A stretch of DNA of 64,000 bases from NCBI RefSeq assembly GCF_964204645.1, contig NC_134025.1, forward strand, positions 14,451,001-14,515,000. Reading direction: 5' to 3'. The DNA is from Tubulanus polymorphus (lineage: Eukaryota > Nemertea > Palaeonemertea > Tubulaniformes > Tubulanidae). Position 1 is the stretch's first letter; each line of letters opens with the position of its first letter. The notes beneath the pieces are model-generated. The model was not told where the DNA came from and made no database searches. It worked only from the letters and a program-made list of their open reading frames with translations. This document shows, one piece after another, positions 1 through 8,903 of this stretch. A program made the translations under genes and the position numbers.

Positions 1-2
1 CA

Positions 3-929
3 TTCAGCCAATCTAAGTGGTTAGAAAAATATATAGATTTTAACACCAAACAGAGAACTGAAGCTAAAACTGATTTCGAGAAAGATTTCTTCAAGTTAAT
101 GAACAATGCATTCTATGGTAAGACTTGTGAAAATATTAGAAATAGAAATGATATTGAGTTAGTTAGTAATGGTAAAAGAATTAGACATTTACAATCATAT
201 CCTAAGTTCATTGGTAACAGAATATTTGATGAAAATTTAGCCGCAGTTAAAATGAGAAGAACATCAATGAAATTTAATAAACCAATCTATGTTGGCGCTT
301 CAGTTTTAGAATTATCAAAATTACTAATGTATGAATTCTATTATAATGTATTACAACCACTTTTTGGAGAAAAACATATAGAAATATTATATTTTGATAC
401 TGACAGTTACATATTAAAGATAAAAACTGATAACATAACTGATGATTTAAAAACATTAAAACATCATTTTGATTTCAGTAATTATCCTAAAAATCATGAA
501 TTGTTTAGCAATGATAATAAAAAAGTTCCAGGGAAGTTTAAGGATGAATTAGGTGGTGAAGAAATGATTGAATTCATCGGTATTAGATCTAAAATGTATT
601 CATATAAAACTAATGAACATGAAGCTAAAAAGTTAAAAGGAATAACCAAAAGTGTAGTAGAAAAGAATATTCATTTCAAAGATTACATCAATTGTATATT
701 CAATGAAGAAGTTAGAAAACATAAAATGAGATGTTTAAGATCTGAAGATCGTGAAATGTTTATTGAAGAAATTGAAAAGATAAGTCTAAACCCATTTGAT
801 GATAAAAGATATATTTTAGATGATGGAATTCATACAGTTGCTTATGGTTGCAATTTAGATGAATACTTAAAATTTAAAAGAGAAGAAACAAAAGAGAACG
901 AGATAATGAAAAGAATTCTAACGTGTTAA
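3..929 (+). CDS. polB: Protein-primed family B DNA polymerase, C-terminal part
   Basis: This is the palm and thumb part of the element's replicative polymerase, which in Polintons copies the element from protein-primed ends. The frame is open from base 3, so the gene starts before the window. Polymerase motif B is visible around the KLMNNAFYGKT stretch near base 93, and motif C as YFDTDSY near base 393, with both catalytic aspartates kept. The stop is followed within 30 bases by the next gene. It is nearly identical to the matching part of the E2 polymerase and has no disruption, unlike that copy. Confidence 0.93.
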   Translation, partial: FSQSKWLEKYIDFNTKQRTEAKTDFEKDFFKLMNNAFYGKTCENIRNRNDIELVSNGKRIRHLQSYPKFIGNRIFDENLAAVKMRRTSMKFNKPIYVGASVLELSKLLMYEFYYNVLQPLFGEKHIEILYFDTDSYILKIKTDNITDDLKTLKHHFDFSNYPKNHELFSNDNKKVPGKFKDELGGEEMIEFIGIRSKMYSYKTNEHEAKKLKGITKSVVEKNIHFKDYINCIFNEEVRKHKMRCLRSEDREMFIEEIEKISLNPFDDKRYILDDGIHTVAYGCNLDEYLKFKREETKENEIMKRILTC

Positions 930-958
930 TCAAATTTTGATAAAAATATGTATTATAA

Positions 959-1363
959 ATGGAGAGTAAACAAGCGCACAGTGAGAACAACAAATCATTT
1001 CTAGATAGAATAAAAGATACTACAAATGTAAAATCTGTAGATTATAAATTCAAAAAGTTAACAGAATTAACAATCCATAAGAAATATTTAATTACAAATA
1101 TTGATACAGTTACTAATAACTATAGAGATAAATTAGTTATACACTTAGAATATGAAGGATTAAAAGGAAATACATATAAATTCAGAACATATTTACCAGA
1201 TAGATTTCATAGATTATCAAGTGATGATCTAGAAGAATTATGTTCTGGTGATTTCTATTTCGTATACAAAGGTAAGAATGAAAAAGGGCACCATGAAATA
1301 GATTTCGAAAAGAAAATATGTAAAATAAATGGCGGAATTAAAAGAATACAGAATATTTGTTGA
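959..1363 (+). CDS. Small conserved Polinton protein, extended by a lost stop
   Basis: The first 117 residues match the intact E2 protein: a charged N-terminus, then a beta-rich core (HKKYLITNIDTV, LEYEGLKGNTYKFRTYLP) and an acidic-basic tail. A related fragment lies at 17889-18164, so the family is conserved over several lineages. The position directly after PolB and the likely small beta-barrel would fit a single-strand DNA-binding or replication accessory role, but this is only inference. One base is missing at the E2 stop position, so the E1 frame reads on for 17 residues and overlaps the next gene. It starts at ATG after a TATTATAA stretch. Confidence 0.6.
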   Translation: MESKQAHSENNKSFLDRIKDTTNVKSVDYKFKKLTELTIHKKYLITNIDTVTNNYRDKLVIHLEYEGLKGNTYKFRTYLPDRFHRLSSDDLEELCSGDFYFVYKGKNEKGHHEIDFEKKICKINGGIKRIQNIC

Positions 1364-3243
1364 TTCAAGAAAACTTACTAATTATAAATCTCATAATTTA
1401 CTAGTACAATTAGATAGAGAATTCAAGAATTGTGTAGATTTAAGTTTATGTAATTCTTTTTATAATATATCGAATAAAACTATTGAACATAGAGCCTTTT
1501 TAGTTTTTAATAGACACATAGATTCATGGGTCTATATATATTTAAAACCGGGGTTATATAATTTAGATACATTAGCACAAGAAATTAATAGAAAAGCGTG
1601 GCACAAATTAGGTAGTAGTTCTGGGTTTAGTATTAGATTTTTAAAAAGTGATAGTTCTGATAGAATAAAGATAAGGTTGTCTAATAGTGAAAAACATAAA
1701 TTTATGGTAAAAAAACCTATAGCTAAACTGTTAGGAATTCTTCCAGATAGATCTTTTACAAATATTGATGCTGCTACACCAAACTTAATACCTTACACGC
1801 ATTTTTTGACGCCTTATAAAACGTTACCATTATGAAACCTAAACAATGCTAACCATTCAGCGTCATTTTACAAACGACAGCCGTAAATCGATGTGCAAAT
1901 CGTCACAGGTTTAGCTATCTGGCAAGCTATCTGGCAAAATATTATTGACATAGATGTAGAATGGCTTCCTGTGATTATATAATGACCTATATTTGAACGT
2001 CGAAATGTTATATTGCATTGAATATCATTAGAAGACGTATTGTAATAGTAAAGGATGTATGATTATATCAGAAGCGGCAGGCATAAATAGAAATGATAAG
2101 TAAATCGGATTATTCGGTTAAATGGCGGATGTATTCACGATGCGGAAGTCTGATATAAAAGTCAGACCCTGACGTGGGCATGCCGGTGGAATGACGAAGC
2201 TATCTACGATGTGTGTAGGGCAAGCGTGAATTTCATCAGCGGCTACAAGCGGTCAATATGAAAACATATAATTTCAATATTCAAACGTTTTAGAAAATAT
2301 GTTTGATATTAGGAGTATGCAAGTTTCGTGAGATTAGCAATTTATAATAGCATAGCTGTCATATACGGCTCCGTGTCCTCTGATGGCATGTGTATTAGGT
2401 GACAATTCAATTCAATTCTTTATTGATCCTTATTACATTGAAATTCCGGGATAAAATGCCCAAATTCAATAAATACAAATTTTAAAATAAATTAATACAA
2501 CATACATGACACACGGGTAATTCATACAGAACAACATAAGCATGTTATTTTAAATGACAATGTCTACTTCAACCCACCCAGACTCAAGACTCTAGGATAT
2601 CGAGTGACAGCCAAACCCGTGGCCCGGGCCGGCTGGCTAGGCCACACGATATGCTCGAAGTCATGATGAAGCAGACATCAGAAGAGCTCTTTTTTCTTCA
2701 TCCATGGAGGCAATGAAGTTGCAGACCAGCTTAGAGGCATAAGTAAATGAAGTCGGTCGCAAGTTCGCGATCAATTATTGAGAATTTTCAATAAAAATAT
2801 TTAAACCACTACTAGAGTCGAAGACCTGTATCATCTACCCAATCGCCAAATCTCATCATTCCCCAAATTTCTTAAAACTTCGATTTCAAATTTGCAATTC
2901 CACATTAGCTTAGCCCAGAAATTCTACATTTTTCCCCAGGCGTCAAATAATTTTCTAAAATTAATTTTCTTGTTATATTTATTGCAATTTAATCGATCCT
3001 ACAAAAACATTCGAAGCAACTAAAGATATAACTTGTAATTCTGGTTTACTAAACATTTTACCATTGAAGAATGTTAAAGAATTTGGAACGCAAATAAATT
3101 ATAATTTAACAGAATGTGATTTCAAACCATGCATTCCTCGTTTTAATAATTTTAGATTAGAAATTAGAAATCACAATGGATATTTAATTGATTTGAATAA
3201 CTTTCCTGTAATTTATGAATTAGTTATAAGATGTAAAGAGTAA
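1329..3243 (+). pseudogene. Penton-like minor capsid protein, split by an insertion
   Basis: The N-terminal half (1329 to about 1807) and the C-terminal part (about 2973-3243) are separated by a 1.2-kb foreign insert. The layout matches the protein before the capsid gene in E4: a short beta strand (YRIFVDSRKL), then a PGLYNLDTLAQEIN segment comparable to EGRYLTITQLIVAIQTELN in E4, then jelly-roll-like strands. Such proteins are proposed to form the pentameric vertex of Polinton capsids. Relative to E2, five residues (KLVNI) are missing in frame near residue 38. The start codon sits in AAAATAAATGG. Confidence 0.75.
1808..2972. mobile_element. Unidentified 1.2-kb insertion inside the penton-like gene
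   Basis: Comparison with E2 and E3 shows that the penton-like gene is continuous there, so this block is a later insertion. It begins TGACGCC and carries the inverted GGCGTCA at 2939-2945, about 27 bases before the host frame resumes, which may be a short terminal inverted repeat. It has higher GC than the element around it and no long open reading frame. No target duplication is clear. It could be a nonautonomous DNA transposon or a SINE-like unit; the family was not recognised. Confidence 0.6.
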
Positions 3244-3260
3244 TTTTTTTCACTATATAA
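3241..3260 (+). promoter_or_regulatory. Late-promoter-like motif abutting start codon
   Basis: A T7 tract (TAATTTTTTT) is followed by CACTATATAA and directly by the ATG of the next gene. The same arrangement precedes many genes in E1, E2 and E3; see the finding on this motif. Confidence 0.55.
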
Positions 3261-3602
3261 ATGAATATAACTGTTGGACCGAGTATATGTTTTGGGTTTG
3301 ATTTTAAACATGGTAAAGAAATGAGAATTAAACTAAATGATGTAATTACTGATATAAAAAGTAAATCACTTAACAATGCATCAATGATTAATAAAGAAAA
3401 TTATAATATAGAAAAAGTAATTGATTTAATTAAATCACCTTTAGAATATTATGAATTAAATGAAGATGGAATTATTGATGATATTAAAAACATATTAACC
3501 AAAATATATGATAATCATAAAAGTAGTAATGAAATAAATGTTGAAATAATCATAAATAAGTTAACTAAATATTTTGATGATAGTAATTTTTTTGATAAAT
3601 AA
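3261..3602 (+). CDS. Small protein of unknown function, Polinton-conserved
   Basis: 113 residues, acidic and probably soluble. I do not recognise a domain. The N-terminus (MNITVGPSICFGFDFKHGKE) is conserved in the decayed E3 copy at 43784-44139, which shows it is a real gene of this element type. The C-terminal half looks helical, with regularly spaced Ile and Leu. It lies between the penton-like gene and a set of small membrane proteins, and its stop directly adjoins the next ATG, so a role in the virion or assembly is a reasonable guess. The block holding this gene is deleted from E2. Confidence 0.7.
   Translation: MNITVGPSICFGFDFKHGKEMRIKLNDVITDIKSKSLNNASMINKENYNIEKVIDLIKSPLEYYELNEDGIIDDIKNILTKIYDNHKSSNEINVEIIINKLTKYFDDSNFFDK
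3581..3602 (+). promoter_or_regulatory. Late-promoter-like motif abutting start codon
   Basis: A T7 tract and GATAAATAA lead straight into ATG. The motif overlaps the last codons of the upstream gene, so the sequence is kept even inside coding DNA. Confidence 0.5.
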
Positions 3603-3824
3603 ATGAGTGATAATAAGTGGATAATAACTGGATTATATAATGGAGCATTACTATCAGTTGGAACTGTTGGTTATTCAATGGTATTAAAAAAAGTATTTAA
3701 AATGGGAAGTGTTAATGTTGATAGATTTGATATAAATGATATTTCAAAATTAACATTAGCAGTTACTTTATCTAATTTAACTATTGATTATTTGGAAAAA
3801 CAAAAATATATTCCTCCCATATAA
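3603..3824 (+). CDS. Small membrane protein
   Basis: 73 residues. Residues 6 to about 28 (IITGLYNGALLSVGTVGYSM) form one hydrophobic segment, followed by a basic loop and a second weakly hydrophobic helix (LTLAVTLSNLTIDYL). The E3 copy at 43562-43783 keeps the same plan and the IPPI end. Proteins of this sort occur next to capsid genes of Polintons in other animals, but their function is not known to me. It is missing from E2 because of a deletion. Confidence 0.7.
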   Translation: MSDNKWIITGLYNGALLSVGTVGYSMVLKKVFKMGSVNVDRFDINDISKLTLAVTLSNLTIDYLEKQKYIPPI

Positions 3825-3830
3825 ATGCAT

Positions 3831-3848
3831 AATTTTTTTGCTAAATAA
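3831..3848 (+). promoter_or_regulatory. Late-promoter-like motif abutting start codon
   Basis: AATTTTTTTG followed by CTAAATAA and the ATG. This is one of the clearest copies of the motif. Confidence 0.55.
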
Positions 3849-4271
3849 ATGGCTTCTGCAATTATAACTATTATAGGATCGGCAATTGTTAACGCTTTAG
3901 CATTTACTGGTGGCGGTTATTTATTTAAGCATATTGATAAAAATAGTTCATTAGGAGAACAAAGAAGACATAACTTAGCATTAGAGAAATACAATAAAGC
4001 AGCAGAAGAATATAGAGAAAAAAGACAAAACTATATGGATTACATCAATAAAGAATTATATGATCAGAAGATTTCACATAGAGATTTTCAATCAGTTGAT
4101 GATGCAATGAGTTTATATAACGCAGTAACAAATAAAGAAAAATTACATCTATACAAACCTAAATTATCAGATTATTATACCCCAAGTAATGAACAACAGA
4201 AATATGAAATAATTTGGATTTTAGGTGGAACAGTTATTGTTATATTTGTGGCGTATAAGTTTACTAATTAG
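3849..4271 (+). CDS. Two-pass membrane protein with central helical region
   Basis: 140 residues. A hydrophobic N-terminus (about residues 4-27, with a GGGY turn) and a second membrane segment near the C-terminus (WILGGTVIVIFVAY) flank a charged helical middle containing EQRRHNLALEKYNKAAEEY and a YMDYINKELY stretch. The E3 homologue at 43095-43537 shows the same order. The family is a regular partner of Polinton capsid genes. Its role is unknown; a structural or membrane-linked part of the particle is inference. Confidence 0.75.
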   Translation: MASAIITIIGSAIVNALAFTGGGYLFKHIDKNSSLGEQRRHNLALEKYNKAAEEYREKRQNYMDYINKELYDQKISHRDFQSVDDAMSLYNAVTNKEKLHLYKPKLSDYYTPSNEQQKYEIIWILGGTVIVIFVAYKFTN

Positions 4272-4290
4272 TAATTTTTTTGCTAAATAA
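4271..4290 (+). promoter_or_regulatory. Late-promoter-like motif abutting start codon
   Basis: GTAATTTTTTTGC then TAAATAA and the ATG; nearly the same bases as the copy before the previous gene. Confidence 0.55.
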
Positions 4291-4725
4291 ATGGAAGATA
4301 AAGTTGATAATATTGATATTATTCCTCATGATATAAATAAAACTAAATTAAAAACATATTTAGAAAAACAAATATTAGAATTTGAAAGTGACTTAAAAGT
4401 TAAAAAGAAAAAATATTTAAAAAGTAAAATTATATATTATCTTATTATCAGTGGTTCGGTTACAATTAGTTCTGTAATAACATTTCTAGCAATATTCAGT
4501 CCATAAAAACCTTTAGCTATATCAATTGGTGTATTAGGATTAAGTTCAAGTGTTTTAACTGGTATAAGTTCAAAATTAAATATAAAAAGTAATAAAGAAA
4601 AAATTAAAACTAATATAAAAGAAATTAATAAATTGAAGAAAACACTAGATTATATAATAAGTTTAAATGGTCATATAACAGTTGAAGAACAAGATAAATT
4701 ATTAAAAGAATTAATAAATTATTAA
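4291..4725 (+). pseudogene. Membrane/coiled-coil protein, broken by one stop codon
   Basis: The frame is open from ATG to 4725 except for a TAA at 4504-4506. The E3 copy reads through this position, so the stop is a mutation. The full product would be about 144 residues: a charged N-terminal helix (KQILEFESDLKVKKKKYLK), two hydrophobic helices on either side of the stop, and a Lys/Ile-rich C-terminal helix. It may be a small membrane protein with a coiled-coil tail. Function unknown. Confidence 0.7.
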
Positions 4726-4741
4726 TTTTTTAATTAAATAA
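4721..4741 (+). promoter_or_regulatory. Late-promoter-like motif abutting start codon
   Basis: ATTAATTTTTTAATTAAATAA runs into the ATG. It includes the stop codon of the gene before. Confidence 0.5.
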
Positions 4742-6070
4742 ATGGTAGATAGTTTTCCAAAAGCTTTCCAATATAATAAATCAATTAAATATAATATTCC
4801 AGCAATAGATTTTAATAAAAATATTACATATAGAAATGAAGTTTTAGATTCATTAACTAATTTAGAAATTTATGTTACTGAAACTAATAATTTTAATGCA
4901 AAGATGGAAAATATATTTCATGTATATTTAATTAATTTTAAAAAATTGAAAGATGAAAAACAATGGTTATTAAAATCTAATATGAAGTATTGGCAGAACC
5001 AATTAAATTTTGCTGTTTATTGTGCAACAACAGGTTGTGGAATTAGTTGGAATGATCATTTGAATAATTCTAAATATAAATTAATTCAAAGGTTATTTAG
5101 ATTTCATACATACTTTCAAATCAGAATAATATTAAATGAATTAGAGTGCGCTTTACCAGGATCTAGGTATTTTAAAGAATTAGATAATAATATTAATTTA
5201 TCAAAGTTTTATAAAATTTGTAATGAATTAAATATAGATATAAATAATTCTGATTTTAGAACAAAAATTGGAACAATAAGATCACTTCCTTGCCCTAAAA
5301 AGATTGCAGAATATTGTGCACTTCCCATACCATCTAATAGTTTGTATAATATCTATAGTAATAAATTAGGTTATGGTAAAATAGAAACTAAGGATTTAGA
5401 AACATTAAATTTCAATAAATTACCGACATTTTATGATAATTTAAAACAAGAAAACAATAATGGTTGGGTTTATTTCATTTTAGAAAATAATGAAGGTTTT
5501 ACAAAATCAGGTATACAAAGAATAGATCAATCTATTAGAACTTATTTGATATGTATTTTAGGTGCGCAAGTTGAAACAAGATCCCCAATAATTGGAAATT
5601 GAAATACATCATTTGATACACAGAAACAATTCAAAGTATTATTTGAAGATTCAATTCATAATGATAAAAATAGATCGATTCCAGAAAACATTGTAAGATA
5701 TCAAAATTATTTAGATAAATCACATATTAGATTAAATTATTGTATAGGCCCTAATCTATTAATTATTTCTAATGATTTAGTACTAAAGATGGGAAATATA
5801 ATTGGTTATAATAATCTAATTAAAACTGCAACAATAAATAATTCATTTGGATTGAATGATATAAATAAAAAGATAATTAATGCTCCAAAATTAATGGAAG
5901 GTGAAAAAAATAAAAAACATATTCAATCAACAGAAACTAAAACTAAGAATATTAAATTAAATAATGATTCTAAAATAAAAGGTTACAATACATCAGAAGA
6001 TATAAAAACTGATAATATTCAACATGAAATAATTAAACTAAATGATGATAATAAATCCCATGAAAATTAG
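4742..6070 (+). pseudogene. Conserved Polinton protein of unknown function, one nonsense codon
   Basis: About 440 codons in one frame, broken only by TGA at 5600-5602; E3 has TTA there. The conserved core includes NMKYWQNQLNFAVYCATT, a WNDHLNN block and a FRFHTYFQIRIIL block followed by a P-G-S-RYFKELDNN segment. The C-terminal third is polar and low in complexity. The E2 copy ends with a hydrophobic tail (CIGIVIGG), which E1 lost through a small deletion just before its stop. Present in all three related elements. I do not recognise its fold; a minor structural protein is possible. Confidence 0.7.
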
Positions 6071-6120
6071 CTATAACTTGTATAGGAATTGTAATCGGAG
6101 GAATATTAAATTTTAAATTT

Positions 6121-6139
6121 TAATTTTTTTATTATGTAA
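6121..6139 (+). promoter_or_regulatory. Late-promoter-like motif abutting start codon
   Basis: TAATTTTTTTATTATGTAA directly before ATG; variant with TATGTAA in place of TAAATAA. Confidence 0.5.
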
Positions 6140-7603
6140 ATGGATGTAGAAGGTGGAGAAGATAATGAAATGGACGGCATGGGAAATAATAATGAAGGAT
6201 ATATTGATGATGATTATAATGATGCAGAAACTAATATTGATAATGATGATGAATCAGCATATAATTCTAATTTAGCAGATAGTGGTTCTAAAGGTCAATC
6301 AACAGATGAATTTGATAGAAGAACTAGATCGAGAATAAATCCTGAAAATGAAAATCAAGGTTTATCGAGACGAGATTTAGAAAATAAAGAATTTATATAT
6401 AAGTTCCAACGTGCATTTGAAAGATCTGTATATAATATAAATTACAGAGGTGCCAGATTTTTAGTAGAAGATTTAAAATATTTAGATGGTGAATATTATT
6501 ATAAATTGAAAGATGATTATTATATTAATATCACTAATCAAAGGACAAGACTAATTAAAATATTAGCAAAATCAACTTTGAGTGATTTAGAACCAGATAA
6601 AATTAAGAGAATAAGTAATAGTAATGAAATAACTGATGTTACACAAGAAGAAAGAGATGATAATATAAGAGTATTTAGTCAAAGAATTGATGACTTATTT
6701 AAAATAATCGATGATAATCCAGAAACAGAAACAACTTCTGAACAGAATAAAACTTCCAAAACTAGTAAACTTAAATCAAATAAAGTTCCAATTGAAAAAC
6801 TTTTACCGAATGGATTAATTGATGCAACAGATCAACAATTAGAAGATTTGAATAATATATTTTCTGATGAAGCAATTAGAGAAATTAAAAGTATAAGACT
6901 TGCATCTGATAAAATTGCGCATGATAAAAGTATAAGAGATTTAAAAATTAGAACTTTAGAAGATGAATTATTTAAATCAAGAAAAGAATCGGAACCACTA
7001 AAATTAGATAGAGATAATAAAGTTATTGAAGAAATCGAATTTAAAAAAAGAAATGCGTATTTAGAAAAAGAAAAAGATGATTTAGTATATAACATAGAAT
7101 TATAAAAAGAAGAAATTAAATTGTTATTTAAATCATATGATTATAATATTAATAGATTAAAAGTTATTTTTAAAGATTTGTTGATAAAACCAGATTCTAA
7201 AATATCATTGAAGGATAGAATAAAATTATTATTAAAGTTAGAAGGAATAACAATTCTTTCAATTCTAACAGCTGTAACTATGTTATTTACAACAATTGGT
7301 TTAGCAATATCAAATGCTTTGAAATCTACTCCTACTCCCAATAAACCGGATAAACCCCCGAATGATAATAATTCTATACAAGATAAAGTTAAAGATGGTT
7401 TAAAGAAATTAGCAAAATATTTATGGGAACTATCTAAAAAATCTGCTGCAGCATTGCCAGGAGTTATTGCATCAATTGTTGGTTTTATATTGAAATCTGC
7501 AGGAAACATTATTAACTTTGCTGCTGAAAATATTATTTTATTTTTAATTACAGTTGTAAGTGCAATTATTTTTGGGTTAGTAAACATGATAAAAAATAAA
7601 TAA
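6140..7603 (+). pseudogene. Long coiled-coil protein with C-terminal membrane segments, one stop
   Basis: 487 codons in a single frame with one TAA at 7103-7105; E2 has CAG there. Order: an acidic, disordered N-terminus; a small domain around NYRGARFLVEDLKYLDG; a Thr/Ser linker; a long coiled coil (KIRTLEDELFKSRKESE and onward); a hydrophobic segment (ILSILTAVTMLFTTIGLAI); a Pro-rich hinge (PTPNKPDKPP); then an amphipathic and hydrophobic end with LSKKSAAALPGVIASIVGF. The end resembles proteins next to the capsid gene in other animal Polintons and could act on membranes, as adenovirus protein VI does. That role is inference. Confidence 0.78.
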
Positions 7604-7623
7604 TTAATTTTTTTGTTAAATAA
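7604..7623 (+). promoter_or_regulatory. Late-promoter-like motif before the capsid gene
   Basis: TTAATTTTTTTGTTAAATAA leads directly into the ATG of the major capsid gene. The E2 copy has the same layout. Confidence 0.58.
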
Positions 7624-8799
7624 ATGAGTGGGAGTTATATCAATCCTTCTAAGAATCATAGAATATCTAATGCTATTAAAGCAGAAAGATCACATCATAT
7701 AATTACTCATAACCCTTCTAATATTAATCCCGATGAAACTTTATATGTTAGAATTCCTCGATTAACACAAAATACTTTTTATGTTCCATATAGTATTTAT
7801 TTATCAGCCGATATAAAAGTAATCGGTAATAATAATAATTATGTTGTTGATAATGTTGGAAGATATTTGATTAAAAAATTAACAATAAAGATTGGTCCAG
7901 AAACAGTTTTCTCATCAGAAGATTATAATTTATTTATGCATTATAAAGATTTATGGTTAACTAAAGAAAATAGAAATAATATGATATTTCAAGGAATCAA
8001 ATCAGAAAACAAAAATAAATTAAGATCAGAAGCACATAATGCAATATTAACTAATTCTGTAGATAAATTGATAAAAAGTATATATGGAAGCAAATATAAA
8101 ATTCCATTAGACTTTGAATTGATAAATAACAATGCACCTTTATATAAATACGCAATTCAAGAAGATGTTATATTCGAAATAACATTTGCTCCTGTAAATG
8201 AAATTGTATTATCTAGCGTTAATAAAGATATGAGTTATAAATTATCGAATATATGTTTAGAATATGATACAGTAACTGATGAAAATATTGCAAGTATAAT
8301 TCAAACTCAATACAATCAAGGATTTTCATTATTATATGATTATATTGATAAATTTAAAACTGTAACTATTAATGCAAATGATGAAATTATCAATGAGAAT
8401 ATTAACTTCCCAAGAAGATCTATTAAAGGTATATTAATATTTTTTACCATTGCAACATATACTTATGGCGCAATAAATGTTGATAATTATTATAATCCTG
8501 AAATAACAAAAGTAGAAATAACTATCGAAGGAATAGCAAATAAAATATTTTGTCAAGGAATGAGAATGATTGATCAATGGCCAGAAATTAGAAAACATTT
8601 TATGAATGAAAAAGTGAAATCATCTGAAAATTGTAACATTAATCAAATTGATTATTATACCGGTAATAAATATGCATTATGGTTAGATTTTAGAACAACA
8701 GAGGATAATTCATTACATGGTTCTGGAAAAAAATTACAAAACACTAAAGATGGAATACAATTATTCATGACAAAGAATAAAGGAATCAAAAATTTTTAA
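7624..8799 (+). CDS. Major capsid protein (double jelly-roll type)
   Basis: 391 residues, uninterrupted. By position and plan it corresponds to the hexon-like capsid protein of Polintons: strand-rich N-terminal part (DETLYVRIPRLTQNTF, then SIYLSADIKVIGN), a loop with KKLTIKIGPETVFS, the segment IPLDFELINNNAPLYKYAIQ, and a C-terminal FPRRSIKGILIFF strand followed by WPEIRKHFMNEKV. The sequence is highly conserved among E1, E2 and E3, as expected for the main virion component. The stop at 8797-8799 replaces a lysine codon found in E2 and E3, so E1 lacks a 24-residue tail. Confidence 0.85.
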   Translation: MSGSYINPSKNHRISNAIKAERSHHIITHNPSNINPDETLYVRIPRLTQNTFYVPYSIYLSADIKVIGNNNNYVVDNVGRYLIKKLTIKIGPETVFSSEDYNLFMHYKDLWLTKENRNNMIFQGIKSENKNKLRSEAHNAILTNSVDKLIKSIYGSKYKIPLDFELINNNAPLYKYAIQEDVIFEITFAPVNEIVLSSVNKDMSYKLSNICLEYDTVTDENIASIIQTQYNQGFSLLYDYIDKFKTVTINANDEIINENINFPRRSIKGILIFFTIATYTYGAINVDNYYNPEITKVEITIEGIANKIFCQGMRMIDQWPEIRKHFMNEKVKSSENCNINQIDYYTGNKYALWLDFRTTEDNSLHGSGKKLQNTKDGIQLFMTKNKGIKNF

Positions 8800-8871
8800 A
8801 TGCACATTTATATTATATCTGACGCGCAATTAAATATTGTAAATTCTCAATTAAATAGTGTTATGTATTAA
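8800..8871 (+). other. Detached C-terminal tail of the capsid protein
   Basis: 23 codons (MHIYIISDAQLNIVNSQLNS and a VMY end) in the same frame as the capsid gene, directly after its stop. In E2 and E3 the codon before this ATG is AAA rather than TAA, so there it is the natural end of the capsid protein. Confidence 0.6.
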
Positions 8872-8903
8872 AATTTTAACTTTAATAAAAATTTATATAA
8901 TAA

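Noticed and set aside
7141-7659. Minus-strand frame of 172 codons under the coiled-coil gene
   Set aside because: It lies antisense to a conserved coding region and appears only because the sense codon bias leaves few stops; same for 29280-29726.
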